Below, one piece after another: positions 38,110 through 47,441 of a stretch of 64,000 bases of DNA. The notes under the pieces are model-generated. The model saw only the letters and a program-made list of their open reading frames with translations. It did not search any database and was not told where the DNA came from. Each line of letters opens with the position of its first letter. Within the stretch, counting starts at the first letter, position 1. Both the position numbers and the translations under genes were made by a program. This DNA is from Mycolicibacterium celeriflavum. GTDB lineage: Bacteria > Actinomycetota > Actinomycetes > Mycobacteriales > Mycobacteriaceae. Location of the stretch: positions 1,674,001 through 1,738,000 of the forward strand of contig NZ_AP022591.1 in the NCBI RefSeq assembly GCF_010731795.1, written 5' to 3'.

Positions 38110-39177
38110 CTATCGGGTGATCGTCGCGCTGCCCAGCACTTCGTCGCCGGCGGGGTCGGGGCGGTACAGCACCATGGTCTGACCAGGTGCCACACCGCGC
38201 AGCGGAGCACGCAGGCTGACGGTCAGCATGCCGTCGCGAAGCTCGGCCACCCCCTCGCCGATGCCGCCGTGCGCACGGACCTGTACCTGGCATTCCACCG
38301 GACCGGTGGGCGCCACACCGGAAGTGAAGATCGGCCGCTCACCGGTCAACGTCCACACGTCCAGATCCGCGGCGGCGCCGACTCGCACCGTCGCGCTGTC
38401 CGGATCGATATCGGTCACATAGCGCGGCCGCCCGTCGGGACCGGGTCCGGCGATGCCCAGCCCCTTGCGTTGACCGACGGTGAACCCGTGCACACCGTCG
38501 TGTTCGGCCAGCACCGTGCCCGCCGCGTCGACGACTGACCCTCGCCGGACCCCGATCCGGGTGCCGAGGAAAGCGCGTGTGTCGCCGGAGGGGATGAAGC
38601 AGATGTCGTGGCTGTCCGGCTTGTCGGCGACCGCAAGACCGCGGCGCGCGGCTTCCTCGCGGATCTGCGGCTTGGGAGTATCCCCCACCGGAAAAACGGC
38701 GTGGCGCAACTGTTCTGCGGTCAGGACGGCCAGCACGTAGGACTGGTCCTTGTCGGCGTCGACCGCACGCCGCAACCGTCCTTCCGACAGCCGCGCATAG
38801 TGACCGGTGGCCACGGCGTCGAAACCCAGCGCCAGCGCGCGGGCTGCCAGCGCGGAGAACTTGATTCGCTCGTTGCACCGGACACACGGGTTCGGAGTCT
38901 CCCCGCGCGCATAAGAGGACACGAAGTCGTCGATGACGTCTTCCTTGAAGCGGTCGGCGAAATCCCAGACGTAGAACGGGATGTCGAGGACATCGGCAAC
39001 CCTGCGCGCGTCGCCGGCGTCTTCTTTCGAGCAACAACCGCGAGACCCGGTGCGCAGAGTGCCCGGCGCGGACGACAACGCGAGATGCACACCGACCACG
39101 TCGTGGCCGGCATCGACCATCCGGGCGGCGGCGACCGACGAGTCGACACCACCGCTCATGGCCACGAGTACCTTCAC
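38110..39177 (-). CDS. mnmA: tRNA 2-thiouridylase MnmA
   Basis: MnmA thiolates U34 of certain tRNAs using ATP and sulfur delivered from a cysteine desulfurase. The 355-residue protein shows the PP-loop [15 protein letters not shown] (residues 3-17), the first catalytic Cys in [31 protein letters not shown] and the second Cys in [17 protein letters not shown]. Its GTG start shares one base with the iscS stop, so donor and acceptor of the sulfur relay are co-expressed. Same order as M. tuberculosis Rv3024c-Rv3025c. Confidence 0.96.
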   Translation of the reverse strand: MKVLVAMSGGVDSSVAAARMVDAGHDVVGVHLALSSAPGTLRTGSRGCCSKEDAGDARRVADVLDIPFYVWDFADRFKEDVIDDFVSSYARGETPNPCVRCNERIKFSALAARALALGFDAVATGHYARLSEGRLRRAVDADKDQSYVLAVLTAEQLRHAVFPVGDTPKPQIREEAARRGLAVADKPDSHDICFIPSGDTRAFLGTRIGVRRGSVVDAAGTVLAEHDGVHGFTVGQRKGLGIAGPGPDGRPRYVTDIDPDSATVRVGAAADLDVWTLTGERPIFTSGVAPTGPVECQVQVRAHGGIGEGVAELRDGMLTVSLRAPLRGVAPGQTMVLYRPDPAGDEVLGSATITR

Positions 39178-40373
39178 TAGTCGACCACCCCGGAACTGGC
39201 CAGCGCGGCTTGCCGCGCCCGGTCCACCGCCGCAGGCAGCACCGCGAGCGCGGCGTCGACGTCGTCCTCGGTGCTGGTGTGGCCCAACGAAAGTCGCAGC
39301 GACCCGCGCGCGCTCACCGGGTCGGCGCCCATCGCGATCAGTACGTGTGACGGCTGCGCGACACCGGCCGTACACGCCGATCCCGTCGAGCACTCGATTC
39401 CCTTGGCGTCCAACAGCATCAGCAACGAGTCACCTTCACAGCCGCGGAACGTGAAGTGCGAATTGCCCGGCAGTCGCGCGGCTCCCGTCGCGCCGTTGAG
39501 GTCGACGTCGTCAATGCTCGCCAACACACCCTCGACCAAGCGGTCACGCAACGCCGAAACCCGCGCGCTGTTGATTTCCAGGCCTTCGACCACAACCTTC
39601 GCCGCTGCGGCCATCGCGACGGCGCCGGCCACATACGGTGTGCCGGAACGGACGTCGCGCTCCTGGCCTCCGCCGTGCAGCAGTGGCACGCAGGCGGTGT
39701 CGCGCCGCAGTAGCAGCGCGCCGATCCCGGTCGGTCCACCGAACTTGTGCGCGGCGATGCTCATCGCCGACAGTCCGCTCGCCGTGAAGTCGACCGGAAT
39801 GTGACCGACGGCCTGCACAGCGTCGCTGTGCATCGGTACCTCGAATTCCGCGGCGACGGCCGCGAGTTCGGCGATCGGCATGATCGTGCCGACCTCGTTG
39901 TTGGCCCACATCACCGACACCACTGCCACGTCGTCGTGATCCTGCAGAGCCTGCCGCAGTGCCGCCGCCGTCACCGAGCCGTCCTTTTGAACGGGCAGCC
40001 AGGTCACCTCGGCGTCCTCGTGTTCGACCAGCCACTCGACGGAGTCGAGCACGGCGTGGTGTTCGACCGGCGTGGTCACGATGCGCCTGCGGCGCGGGTC
40101 GGCGTCCCGGCGCGCCCAGTAGATGCCCTTGACGGCCAAGTTGTCGCTCTCGGTGCCGCCCGCGGTGAAGACCACCTCCGACGGGCGGGCGCCGAGCAGT
40201 TGGGCCAGCGTCTCGCGCGACTCCTCCATCCGCCGCCGCGCCGTCCGGCCCGTGCCGTGCAGCGATGACGCGTTGCCGACCGTGGCCATCGCAGCCGTCA
40301 TCGCCTCGATGGCAGCGGGGTGCATCGGTGTGGTGGCGGCGTGATCGAGGTAGACCGGCTTGTCCGAGGTCAT
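39177..40373 (-). CDS. iscS: Cysteine desulfurase IscS-like
   Basis: This PLP enzyme takes sulfur from cysteine as a persulfide for Fe-S clusters and tRNA thiolation. The 398-residue protein has [23 protein letters not shown], the PLP Lys in [10 protein letters not shown] (K210) and the mobile loop with the catalytic Cys, [11 protein letters not shown]. It has the class I IscS/NifS loop. It precedes mnmA in an operon, so its first client is probably MnmA; the main SUF cluster is not in the window. Confidence 0.95.
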   Translation of the reverse strand: MTSDKPVYLDHAATTPMHPAAIEAMTAAMATVGNASSLHGTGRTARRRMEESRETLAQLLGARPSEVVFTAGGTESDNLAVKGIYWARRDADPRRRRIVTTPVEHHAVLDSVEWLVEHEDAEVTWLPVQKDGSVTAAALRQALQDHDDVAVVSVMWANNEVGTIMPIAELAAVAAEFEVPMHSDAVQAVGHIPVDFTASGLSAMSIAAHKFGGPTGIGALLLRRDTACVPLLHGGGQERDVRSGTPYVAGAVAMAAAAKVVVEGLEINSARVSALRDRLVEGVLASIDDVDLNGATGAARLPGNSHFTFRGCEGDSLLMLLDAKGIECSTGSACTAGVAQPSHVLIAMGADPVSARGSLRLSLGHTSTEDDVDAALAVLPAAVDRARQAALASSGVVD

Positions 40374-40417
40374 AACCAGTCAAGAATAGCCGCCGAGCCG
40401 GTAGGTCCCCGATCCGC

Positions 40418-41248
40418 TCAGGCCACGAGCGCGTGACCGGCCGAGCGTGGCGTCGTGTCGCCGCGCACCGCGCGCTCACAGCGGGTTGCCAGGTCACGAC
40501 GGTCGGTGCCGGGCAGCTGCAGAGACTCGACCCGTACCCGTGCCACGGTGCGCTTCGCGGTGATCAGTCGGCGGATCGACGCGAGCAGTGTGTCGTCGCC
40601 CACATAGGCGGCGACCGTGGACGCCGCGCCGTCGCGGTGGTGGTAGCTCAGCCGCAGCGGTTGGACCGGCCGGCCCGAGTCGACAGCGGCCTGGAACATC
40701 GCGGGCCGGAACTGGCCGTAGCCCAGACCGCAATAGGTGGTGCCCTCGGGAAAGGCCACGACGGTCTGGCCCGCACGCAGCCCGCTCGCGATGGTGTCCA
40801 CCACATCGGGCAGCCGCCGCAGATTGCCCCGCTCGATCGGTATCACCTTCAACAGTCGGGCCAGCAGCCCGAGACCGGGCCAGTTGATGAGCTCCGATTT
40901 CGCGACGAACCGCCCCGGCAGTACCGAGCCGATCACGAAGATGTCCACCCAGGACACATGTCCGCTCACCACCAGGACGCCGCTGAGATTGCGAATGGGT
41001 CCGCCCGACACCGTGGTTCGCACCCCGAGGCCGCGCAGCAGCAGCCGGCAGTAGCCGCGTTGGAGGCCGGATCGGCCCGGCACGGGGACCGCCAGCAGCG
41101 GCGCCAACGCCAGCAGCGCCACCGCGAGGACGAGACGCAGCGCAGCACGGCAGGTGACGACCACCCGCCGACCGGCCTGACCGGCCGCGGCGCTGACACA
41201 GCTCGCGTCGCAGGCCGCCCGCGGCACCCAGTAGTTCGCGGTGCTCAC
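40418..41248 (-). CDS. PlsC-type lysophospholipid O-acyltransferase (OlsA-like)
   Basis: The 276-residue protein has an N-terminal hydrophobic region (LVLAVALLALAPLLAVPVPG), the HxxxxD catalytic motif (SGHVSWVDIFVIG), the acceptor-side motif PEGTTY and the intervening VKIPIERG-like segment (VIPIERGNLRRL). It is a membrane-bound acyl transferase. Its start overlaps the stop of an OlsB-like N-acyltransferase, so the pair could make an acyloxyacyl amide such as an ornithine lipid, or the enzyme could make phosphatidic acid. Position matches M. tuberculosis Rv3026c. Confidence 0.85.
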   Translation of the reverse strand: MSTANYWVPRAACDASCVSAAAGQAGRRVVVTCRAALRLVLAVALLALAPLLAVPVPGRSGLQRGYCRLLLRGLGVRTTVSGGPIRNLSGVLVVSGHVSWVDIFVIGSVLPGRFVAKSELINWPGLGLLARLLKVIPIERGNLRRLPDVVDTIASGLRAGQTVVAFPEGTTYCGLGYGQFRPAMFQAAVDSGRPVQPLRLSYHHRDGAASTVAAYVGDDTLLASIRRLITAKRTVARVRVESLQLPGTDRRDLATRCERAVRGDTTPRSAGHALVA

Positions 41249-42087
41249 GAGGCGATCCCGTCGGCCACGGCGGCGGCCGCCCCGACCGTCCTCAGCCTGC
41301 GCAGGTATCTGATGTCGGCGCGCCGTTTGTCGAGGAGCGCCGGGAAGTCGCCCACCCCGAAGTCGGGATCGTATGCGGGCTCGCCGCAGACCTGGGCACC
41401 GAGCCGCAGATACCCCCGCATCAGTGCGGGCACGCCGAGCCGCGCGGGTGGATCGATGTCGTCGAGCCGGCTGCCGTCCACGGTCACCGGCCGGTACGGA
41501 TGCACGGTGTACTGCGCCGGGGCGGCGTGCCGGCGGCGGACGAAGTCACGTACTCCGCGGATCTGCGCTCCGGGCAGCTGGTCGTCGGGGCCCCGGACAG
41601 GTACCGACACACATCCGGTCACGTAGTCGTAGCCGCAGCGGTCGAGGTACGCCAGGATCCCGGCCCACATCAGCAGCACCACCCCGCCGTTGCGGTGGTC
41701 CGCCCGTACCACCGCCCGGCCCATCTCGACCAGGCCGGGACGCAACGAATCGAGCCCGCGAACGTCGAATTCGGTCGCGCTGTACAACCCTCCGGCGGCG
41801 ACCGCGCCGGCCGGTGGCAGCATCCGATAGCAGCCGACCAGCTCGCCGGAGCCCTCCTCGCGCACCAGCAGGTGGTCGCAGTGCTCGTCGAACCGGTCGG
41901 CGTCCAAGCCGCCGGTGGCACTGCGCAACGCGAATCCGGGTTCGGAGGTGAAGACCTCGTGGCGCAGACGCTGCGCGGCCTCGATGAGCGTGGCGTCGGT
42001 CGACAGCAACAGGGTGTAGCGGGGCGCGGACCGAGCCGCGCCGTGGTCGATTACGTCCGGGGCGATGAGTACAGAAGCACTGCTCAT
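41245..42087 (-). CDS. GNAT-fold N-acyltransferase, OlsB-like (Acetyltransf_5)
   Basis: The 280-residue protein has the OlsB/hemolysin-like GNAT pattern: LRHEVFTSEPGFALR near the N-terminus, LVREEGSGELVGCYRMLPP, ATEFDVRGLDSLRPGLVEMGRAVVRADHRNGGVVLLMWAGI and DYVTGCVSVP. OlsB enzymes transfer a 3-hydroxyacyl group from ACP to ornithine. Sequence alone cannot fix the amine acceptor. The ATG at 42087 is preferred; an ATG at 42111 would add eight residues. The PlsC-type partner follows with a GTGA overlap. Position matches Rv3027c. Confidence 0.8.
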   Translation of the reverse strand: MSSASVLIAPDVIDHGAARSAPRYTLLLSTDATLIEAAQRLRHEVFTSEPGFALRSATGGLDADRFDEHCDHLLVREEGSGELVGCYRMLPPAGAVAAGGLYSATEFDVRGLDSLRPGLVEMGRAVVRADHRNGGVVLLMWAGILAYLDRCGYDYVTGCVSVPVRGPDDQLPGAQIRGVRDFVRRRHAAPAQYTVHPYRPVTVDGSRLDDIDPPARLGVPALMRGYLRLGAQVCGEPAYDPDFGVGDFPALLDKRRADIRYLRRLRTVGAAAAVADGIAS

Positions 42088-42186
42088 GGCTGCACGGTCG
42101 CGCAGCCGCATCTCCGGGCGGCATCGACCGCGTGACGTGTCCGTGAGCGCTAGGTGACGAATCGGTCCCGCAGAGCGTGTCGGCGA

Positions 42187-42933
42187 TCAGCGGCTCGCGG
42201 AAAGCCAGTCAAGGAAGCGAGCGCTCGACAGGACCCCATCGTCGCCGGTGACCAGGCTCGAGTCGTCGATCCGGGTGCCGAAGTAGGTGGCCTGCGCGTC
42301 GATAACTACCGGCGTATCTCCGCCCTTTTCGGCCACCACGGCGTGCGCGAGGTCAGCGAAGCTCATCTTGTCTGGGCCGCCGATGTTGACGACGCCGTTG
42401 ACCGGTCGGCCTTCGGCCGCCCGCGCGACTTCGGCGGAGACGTCGGCGGCCGCAATCGGCTGGATACGCCCGTCCGGGACCCTCACTTCGCCGTCGACTT
42501 CCAGCGAAGCGACGATCGCCCCTGCGAACTCGTGGAACTGCGTTGCGCGAACGATCGTGTACGGCAGCCCAGAGTCGGTGATGACGTTCTCTTGTGCCAC
42601 CTTGGCGCGCATGTAGCCGCTGTCGGGCAGTCTGTCGCAGCCCACGATGGACAGGGCGACATAATGGCCCACCCCGCCGCGTCGGGCAGCAGCCACCAGG
42701 TTCTGCGCCGACGCAGTGAAGAAGTCCACCACCGGCCCGTCCTCGAACGACGGCGAATTCACCACGTCCACAAGCACATCCGCGCCCGAAAGCGCCTCGT
42801 CGAGACCCTCGCCGGTGACGACGTTGGCGCCGGTGGACAGCGATGCCGCGGTCACTTGATGTCCGTCGTTGGTGAGCAGGTCGACCACTTTCGAACCGAT
42901 CTGTCCGGTGGCCCCGATAACCGTAATCTTCAT
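42187..42933 (-). CDS. NmrA-like NAD(P)-binding protein (atypical SDR)
   Basis: The 248-residue protein begins MKITVIGATGQIGSKVVDLLTNDGH, the Rossmann motif of atypical short-chain dehydrogenases of the NmrA/quinone reductase type. VGHYVALSIVGCDRLPDSGYMRAKVAQE is the central segment; YMRAK replaces the classical YxxxK by spacing, so activity is plausible but unproven. The role is unknown; relatives bind NAD(P) as redox sensors or reduce quinones. It lies alone between the OlsB-like gene and the etf operon, with a hairpin terminator on its upstream side. Confidence 0.78.
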   Translation of the reverse strand: MKITVIGATGQIGSKVVDLLTNDGHQVTAASLSTGANVVTGEGLDEALSGADVLVDVVNSPSFEDGPVVDFFTASAQNLVAAARRGGVGHYVALSIVGCDRLPDSGYMRAKVAQENVITDSGLPYTIVRATQFHEFAGAIVASLEVDGEVRVPDGRIQPIAAADVSAEVARAAEGRPVNGVVNIGGPDKMSFADLAHAVVAEKGGDTPVVIDAQATYFGTRIDDSSLVTGDDGVLSSARFLDWLSASR

Positions 42934-43009
42934 GTGCGAGATTCTGCGCCCTCTGAGCCGTACCGATATGCGAAACCTCGGTGTGCGATGTCGGCGCTCG
43001 CCGAAACGC

Positions 43010-43034
43010 AAAAACCCCCAGACGCGTCTGGGGG
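43010..43034 (-). terminator. Rho-independent terminator after etfA
   Basis: A perfect 20-bp palindrome CCCCCAGACGCGTCTGGGGG (43015-43034) is followed on the minus strand by five U residues (43010-43014) and GCGUUUC. It lies 18 nt after the etfA stop codon and should end the etfBA transcript. Confidence 0.88.
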
Positions 43035-43051
43035 CTCTGCGTGAAAACGGA

Positions 43052-44008
43052 TCAGCCCTTGCGGGCCTTGACCGCCTCGGTCAGCTGCGGTGTCACCTTG
43101 AACAGGTCTCCGACGATGCCGAGGTCGGCGATCTCGAAGATCGGCGCCTCTTCGTCCTTGTTCACCGCGATGATCGTCTTGGACGTCTGCATGCCTGCGC
43201 GGTGCTGGATCGCACCCGAGATGCCCAGTGCGATGTACAGCTGCGGCGAGACCGTCTTACCGGTCTGGCCGACCTGGAACTGGCCGGGGTAGTAGCCGGA
43301 GTCGACGGCCGCACGCGAGGCGCCGACGGCGCCACCGAGCGAGTCCGCCAGTTCCTCCACGACGTTGAAGTTCTCGGCGCTGCCGACACCGCGACCGCCC
43401 GAGACGACCACGGTGGCCTCGGTCAGTTCCGGGCGGTCGCCCGCGACGGCGGGCTCACGCTTGGTGATCTTCGTCGCATTCTCCGCCTGCGCGGGTACCT
43501 CGATGTCGACGACCTCGCCTGCGCCGTCGGCGGGTTCGGCGTCGACGGACCCGGCGCGCAGCGTGATCACCGGGACCTCACCGGTGGACTCCGCCTCAAC
43601 GGTGAACGCACCACCGAAGATCGAGTGAACGCCCACTCCACCGTCTTTGACGTCGACAACGTCGCTCAGCACACCGGCGCCGATGCGGGCCGCCAGGCGA
43701 CCGGCGATCTCCTTGCCGTCGGCGCTGGAGGACAGCAGGACGCCCGCCGGCGAGGCCGACTCGACCAGCGCAGCCAGCACGTCGACCTGCGGCGTGATCA
43801 GGTAGTTGTCCGCGTCGTCGGACTCGGCGACGTAGATCTTGGCCGCGCCGGCGGCCTTCAGACCGTCGACGAGCGGTTGTGCAGTGCCCGGCGCGCCGAC
43901 GACGACGGCCGAGGGCTCGCCGAGCTTGCGAGCCGCGGTGATCAACTCCGAGGTGACCTTCTTCAGCGCACCTTCGGCGTGCTCAACGAGCACGAGTACT
44001 TCAGCCAT
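43052..44008 (-). CDS. etfA: Electron transfer flavoprotein subunit alpha
   Basis: EtfA carries the FAD that collects electrons from acyl-CoA dehydrogenases and passes them to the ETF-quinone reductase. The 318-residue protein ends with the FAD-binding signature, here [44 protein letters not shown] and [19 protein letters not shown]. The N-terminal half ([23 protein letters not shown]) pairs with EtfB. The downstream gene pair order etfB-etfA and a strong terminator define a two-gene operon (Rv3029c-Rv3028c in M. tuberculosis, fixA-fixB). Confidence 0.95.
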   Translation of the reverse strand: MAEVLVLVEHAEGALKKVTSELITAARKLGEPSAVVVGAPGTAQPLVDGLKAAGAAKIYVAESDDADNYLITPQVDVLAALVESASPAGVLLSSSADGKEIAGRLAARIGAGVLSDVVDVKDGGVGVHSIFGGAFTVEAESTGEVPVITLRAGSVDAEPADGAGEVVDIEVPAQAENATKITKREPAVAGDRPELTEATVVVSGGRGVGSAENFNVVEELADSLGGAVGASRAAVDSGYYPGQFQVGQTGKTVSPQLYIALGISGAIQHRAGMQTSKTIIAVNKDEEAPIFEIADLGIVGDLFKVTPQLTEAVKARKG

Positions 44009-44051
44009 GAGTTCTTCTCTCGTCTCTTGTTTTCGGAAGTCTTTTCGCGCC

Positions 44052-44843
44052 CTAGATGATCTTTTGAGCGACCAGGTACTCGGCGATCTTCGTTCCGCCG
44101 TCGCCTTCGTCGGTCACCTTCTCACCCGCGGTCTTCGGCGGCTTCGGTGTCGACGAGAGCACCTTCGAACCGGCGTTGGCGAGACCGACCTCGTCGGCCT
44201 CGACACCGATTTCGGCGAGCGTCAGCTTGGTGACTTCCTTCTTCTTGGCGGCCATGATGCCCTTGAAGGACGGGAAGCGAGGCTCGTTGATCTTCTCGTT
44301 GACGCTCACCACGGCGGGCAGCGGCGCCTCGACGGTGAACACGCCGTCGTCGGTCTCGCGCTCGCCGGTCACCTTGCCGTCCTCGACGGTGACCTTGCGC
44401 AGGTGCGTCAACTGCGGCAGACCCAGGTACTCGGCAATGATCGCGGGGACCGCGCCGCTGGTGCCGTCGGTGGCCTCGTTGCCGGCGATGACCAGTTCGG
44501 TGCCCTCGATGGTGCCCAACGCGCGGGCCAGGGCCCAGCCCGTCTGCACCATGTCCGAGCCGTGCATGCCGTCGTCGACGAGGTGCACGGCCTTGTCGGC
44601 ACCCATCGACAACGCCTTACGGATGGCCTCGGTGGCGCGCTCGGGACCGGCTGTGAGCACCGTCACAGTGCTGTCGCCACCTTCCCGCTCCTTGATGAGC
44701 AGCGCTTCCTCGACTGCGCGCTCGTTGATCTCGTCGAGCACCGCGTCGGCGGCCTCCCGATCGAGGGTGAAGTCGCCGTCGGTCAGCTTGCGCTCCGACC
44801 AGGTGTCAGGGACCTGTTTGATCAGGACCACGATGTTCGTCAT
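44052..44843 (-). CDS. etfB: Electron transfer flavoprotein subunit beta
   Basis: EtfB forms the heterodimer with EtfA and carries the electron entry site and an AMP. The 263-residue protein begins MTNIVVLIKQVPDTWSERKL and has the family signature VEAPLPAVVSVNEKINEPRFPSFKGIMAAKKK, with LTLAEIGVE following. ATG 44843 is preferred to the in-frame upstream start at 44915, because it gives the family N-terminus and has AGGAGG about 11 nt upstream. etfA follows 43 bp later. Confidence 0.95.
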   Translation of the reverse strand: MTNIVVLIKQVPDTWSERKLTDGDFTLDREAADAVLDEINERAVEEALLIKEREGGDSTVTVLTAGPERATEAIRKALSMGADKAVHLVDDGMHGSDMVQTGWALARALGTIEGTELVIAGNEATDGTSGAVPAIIAEYLGLPQLTHLRKVTVEDGKVTGERETDDGVFTVEAPLPAVVSVNEKINEPRFPSFKGIMAAKKKEVTKLTLAEIGVEADEVGLANAGSKVLSSTPKPPKTAGEKVTDEGDGGTKIAEYLVAQKII

Positions 44844-44915
44844 GAGTCTGGTTCGTCCTCCTCGAAGGGACCGATGGTCGGCCCGCAATACCACGCTTTG
44901 AGCAACCACCAACAT

Positions 44916-44931
44916 GTTACTCGTCGGTAAC
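44916..44931. promoter_or_regulatory. Palindrome in the etfB upstream region
   Basis: GTTAC-TCGTCG-GTAAC, a 16-bp inverted repeat about 73 bp upstream of the etfB start. On the minus strand it overlaps TAACAT (44914-44919), a possible -10 element. It resembles binding sites of TetR-type regulators, but no regulator gene is nearby and no second copy was found in the window. Confidence 0.4.
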
Positions 44932-45038
44932 TTGCGGTGGTTCGCAGGAACACCATAGCGGGTCGAAGTTCGTGTTCTAGCAGCACGTAGGCGGTGAACC
45001 GTTCGTCTGTGGGCCGATTCACGTTAGCCTGCCTTGCA

Positions 45039-45818
45039 ATGAGCGCATTTGTTACCGGCGGTCCGGACCTCCCGCTGACCGGGGAACGCACGGTTCCGGG
45101 ACTGGCGGAGGAGAACTACTGGTTCCGCCGCCACGAGGTCGTCTATGAGCGGCTGTCCGACCGCTGCGCGCAGCGCGACGTGCTCGAGGCCGGCTGCGGC
45201 GAGGGTTACGGCGCAGATCTGATCGCCGATGTGGCCCGGCGCGTGATCGGTCTCGACTACGACGAGTCGGCGGTCGCCCATGTTCGCGCACGGTATCCGC
45301 GGGTGGACATGCGCCAGGGAAACCTCGCCCAGCTTCCGCTTGCTGATCGCTCTGTCGATGTCGTCGTCAACTTCCAGGTCATCGAACACCTCTGGGATCA
45401 GGGGCAATTCGTCGCCGAATGCGCCCGCGTGCTGCGTCCCGGCGGCACCCTGTTGATGTCGACGCCGAACCGGATCACCTTCTCCCCCGGCCGCGATACG
45501 CCGATCAACCCGTTTCACACCCGTGAGCTCAACGCCGCCGAGTTGACCGAACTACTGACCGAGGCCGGTTTCTCGATGGAGGCGATGCTCGGCGTCTTCC
45601 ACGGCCCGCGCCTCGTCGAACTCGACGCCCGCCACGGCGGATCGCTCATTGACGCCCAGATCGCCCGCGCGCTGGCCGATGCGCCATGGCCCGAAGACCT
45701 GCTCGCCGACGTGGCGTCGGTGCGCAGCGCCGACTTCGACCTGGTGGATTCTGGCGGACGCGACAGCCGCGACATCAATGACAGCCTGGACCTGGTGGCG
45801 ATCGCGGTGTCGCCGTGA
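45039..45818 (+). CDS. SAM-dependent methyltransferase of the MGLP cluster (Rv3030 type)
   Basis: The 259-residue class I methyltransferase has motif I VLEAGCGEGYGADLIADVA (about residues 45-63), VIGLDYDESAVAHVRARYP and the motif VVNFQVIEHLWDQGQF, followed by RPGGTLLMSTPN. It precedes the GH57 enzyme and glucosyltransferase that in M. tuberculosis (Rv3030-Rv3032) act in methylglucose lipopolysaccharide synthesis, so it probably methylates glucose or glycerate units; this is inference. TAGCCT (45025-45030) lies 8 nt before the ATG, suggesting a leaderless transcript. Its stop overlaps the next start. Confidence 0.85.
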   Translation: MSAFVTGGPDLPLTGERTVPGLAEENYWFRRHEVVYERLSDRCAQRDVLEAGCGEGYGADLIADVARRVIGLDYDESAVAHVRARYPRVDMRQGNLAQLPLADRSVDVVVNFQVIEHLWDQGQFVAECARVLRPGGTLLMSTPNRITFSPGRDTPINPFHTRELNAAELTELLTEAGFSMEAMLGVFHGPRLVELDARHGGSLIDAQIARALADAPWPEDLLADVASVRSADFDLVDSGGRDSRDINDSLDLVAIAVSP

Positions 45819-47347
45819 CTTCTGCGCAACCCGTACCGGGGATGTTCACCTTCGTCCTGCACACGCATCTGCCGTGGCTGGCGCATCACGGCCGCTGGCC
45901 CGTCGGCGAGGAATGGCTCTACCAGTCGTGGTCGGCGGCGTACCTGCCGCTCATGCGGGTGCTGCGGACGCTGGCGGCCGAAGACCGCCGGCATCAGCTG
46001 ACGCTGGGCATGACGCCCGTGGTGACCGCGCAACTCGACGATCCGTACTGCCTCACGGGTATGCACCACTGGTTGGCGAACTGGCAGCTGCGGGCGCTCG
46101 AGGCGACCACCCTCGGAAATCCCTTGCAGCAGTTGGGCCTTCGCGAGCACGCCGAAGCCGAGCAGGCGATCGAGGACTTCGCGACGCTGTGGTCCCACGG
46201 CGGCAGCCCGCTGCTGCGCGAGCTGATCGACGCCGACACCATCGAGCTGCTCGGCGGACCGCTGTCGCATCCGTTCCAGCCGCTGCTCAACCCGCGGCTG
46301 CGGGAGTTCGCCCTTCGCGAGGGACTGGCCGATGCCCGACTGCGGTTCGCCCATACCCCCGTCGGCATCTGGGCCCCCGAATGCGCCTACGCGCCCGGGA
46401 TGGAGAGCGATTACGCCGCAGCGGGAATCGGCCACTTCATGGTCGACGGGCCGTCGTTGCACGGCGACACCGCACTGGGCCGCCCGGTCGCTGCGTCCGA
46501 CGTCGTCGCATTCGGCCGCGATCTTCAGGTCAGCTACCGGGTGTGGTCGCCGAAGTCGGGCTATCCGGGGCATGCCGCCTATCGCGACTTCCACACCTAC
46601 GACCACACCACCGGACTCAAGCCGGCCAGGGTGACGGGTCGCAATGTGCCGTCGGAGGCGAAGGCGCCCTACGACCCCGAGCGTGCCGACCGCGCAATCG
46701 ACTCCCATGTCGCCGATTTCGTCGAGGTGGTCCGGCAGCGACTGCGCGACGAGAGCGAACGCATCGGACGGCCCGCGCACGTCATCGCCGCGTTCGACAC
46801 CGAATTGTTCGGCCACTGGTGGTACGAGGGCCCCGTATGGCTCGAGCGGGTGCTGCGCGCACTGCCCGATGCCGGTGTGCGCGTCGGCACGCTGGCCGAC
46901 GCGAAGAACGACGGTTACATCGGCTCGCCGGTCGAATTGCCGCCCAGCTCTTGGGGTTCCGGTAAGGACTGGCAGGTGTGGGCGGGCGAGCAGGTCGCCG
47001 ACCTGGTGCAGTTGAACACCGAGGTCGTCGACACCGCGCTGACCACCGTCGACAAGGCGCTGGAGCAGAACGCGTCAGTCGGCGCGCCCACCCCTCGGGA
47101 TTTCGTCGCCGACCAGATCCTGCGGGAGACGCTGCTCACCGTGTCCAGCGACTGGCCGTTCATGGTCAGCAAGGATTCCGCGGCCGACTATGCGCGCTAC
47201 CGCGCGCATCTGCACGCCCACGCCACCCGCGAGATCGTCGACGCGCTGGCGTCCGGCCGCGAGGAACAGGCCCAGCGCCTCGCCGCGGGCTGGAACCGCG
47301 CCGACGGCCTGTTCGGCGCGCTCGACGCCAGACGGTTACCGAGATGA
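45815..47347 (+). CDS. GH57-family glucan branching-type enzyme (Rv3031 type)
   Basis: The 510-residue protein begins with the GH57 motif FTFVLHTHLPWLAHHGRWPVGEEWLYQSW, has GIWAPECAYAPGMESDYAAAGIGHFMVDG (with the nucleophile Glu in WAPECAY) and AAFDTELFGHWWYEGPVWLERVL with the second acidic residue. The DUF1957 C-terminal domain typical of GH57 branching enzymes follows. It should make or modify alpha-glucan in the cytosol, most likely branching the MGLP chain. GTG 45815 overlaps the methyltransferase stop (GTGA). Confidence 0.9.
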   Translation: MTSAQPVPGMFTFVLHTHLPWLAHHGRWPVGEEWLYQSWSAAYLPLMRVLRTLAAEDRRHQLTLGMTPVVTAQLDDPYCLTGMHHWLANWQLRALEATTLGNPLQQLGLREHAEAEQAIEDFATLWSHGGSPLLRELIDADTIELLGGPLSHPFQPLLNPRLREFALREGLADARLRFAHTPVGIWAPECAYAPGMESDYAAAGIGHFMVDGPSLHGDTALGRPVAASDVVAFGRDLQVSYRVWSPKSGYPGHAAYRDFHTYDHTTGLKPARVTGRNVPSEAKAPYDPERADRAIDSHVADFVEVVRQRLRDESERIGRPAHVIAAFDTELFGHWWYEGPVWLERVLRALPDAGVRVGTLADAKNDGYIGSPVELPPSSWGSGKDWQVWAGEQVADLVQLNTEVVDTALTTVDKALEQNASVGAPTPRDFVADQILRETLLTVSSDWPFMVSKDSAADYARYRAHLHAHATREIVDALASGREEQAQRLAAGWNRADGLFGALDARRLPR

Positions 47348-47362
47348 CGGCGGTCCCCGTTT

Positions 47363-47427
47363 TCGCGAGCGTGCGTGTTCGCACACGACACGCCGCGGAG
47401 AATGGGGCAATTTGCGCACGTTCGCGG
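47363..47427. repeat. ~62-bp imperfect palindromic repeat, copy 1
   Basis: The segment begins CGCGAGCGTGCGTG and ends GCGCACGTTCGCGG, imperfect inverted termini, with the central CGACACGCCGC. A second copy in opposite orientation lies at 49962-50024. Here it fills most of the 94-bp gap between the GH57 gene and the glucosyltransferase gene and would be transcribed as a hairpin within the operon. It has no coding potential of its own. Confidence 0.7.
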
Positions 47428-47441
47428 GCGGTGAGCGCGCG

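Noticed and set aside
44844-44915. An extended etfB start at 44915
   Set aside because: It adds 24 residues absent from the family, and the ATG at 44843 gives the standard MTNIVVLIKQVPDTW start.
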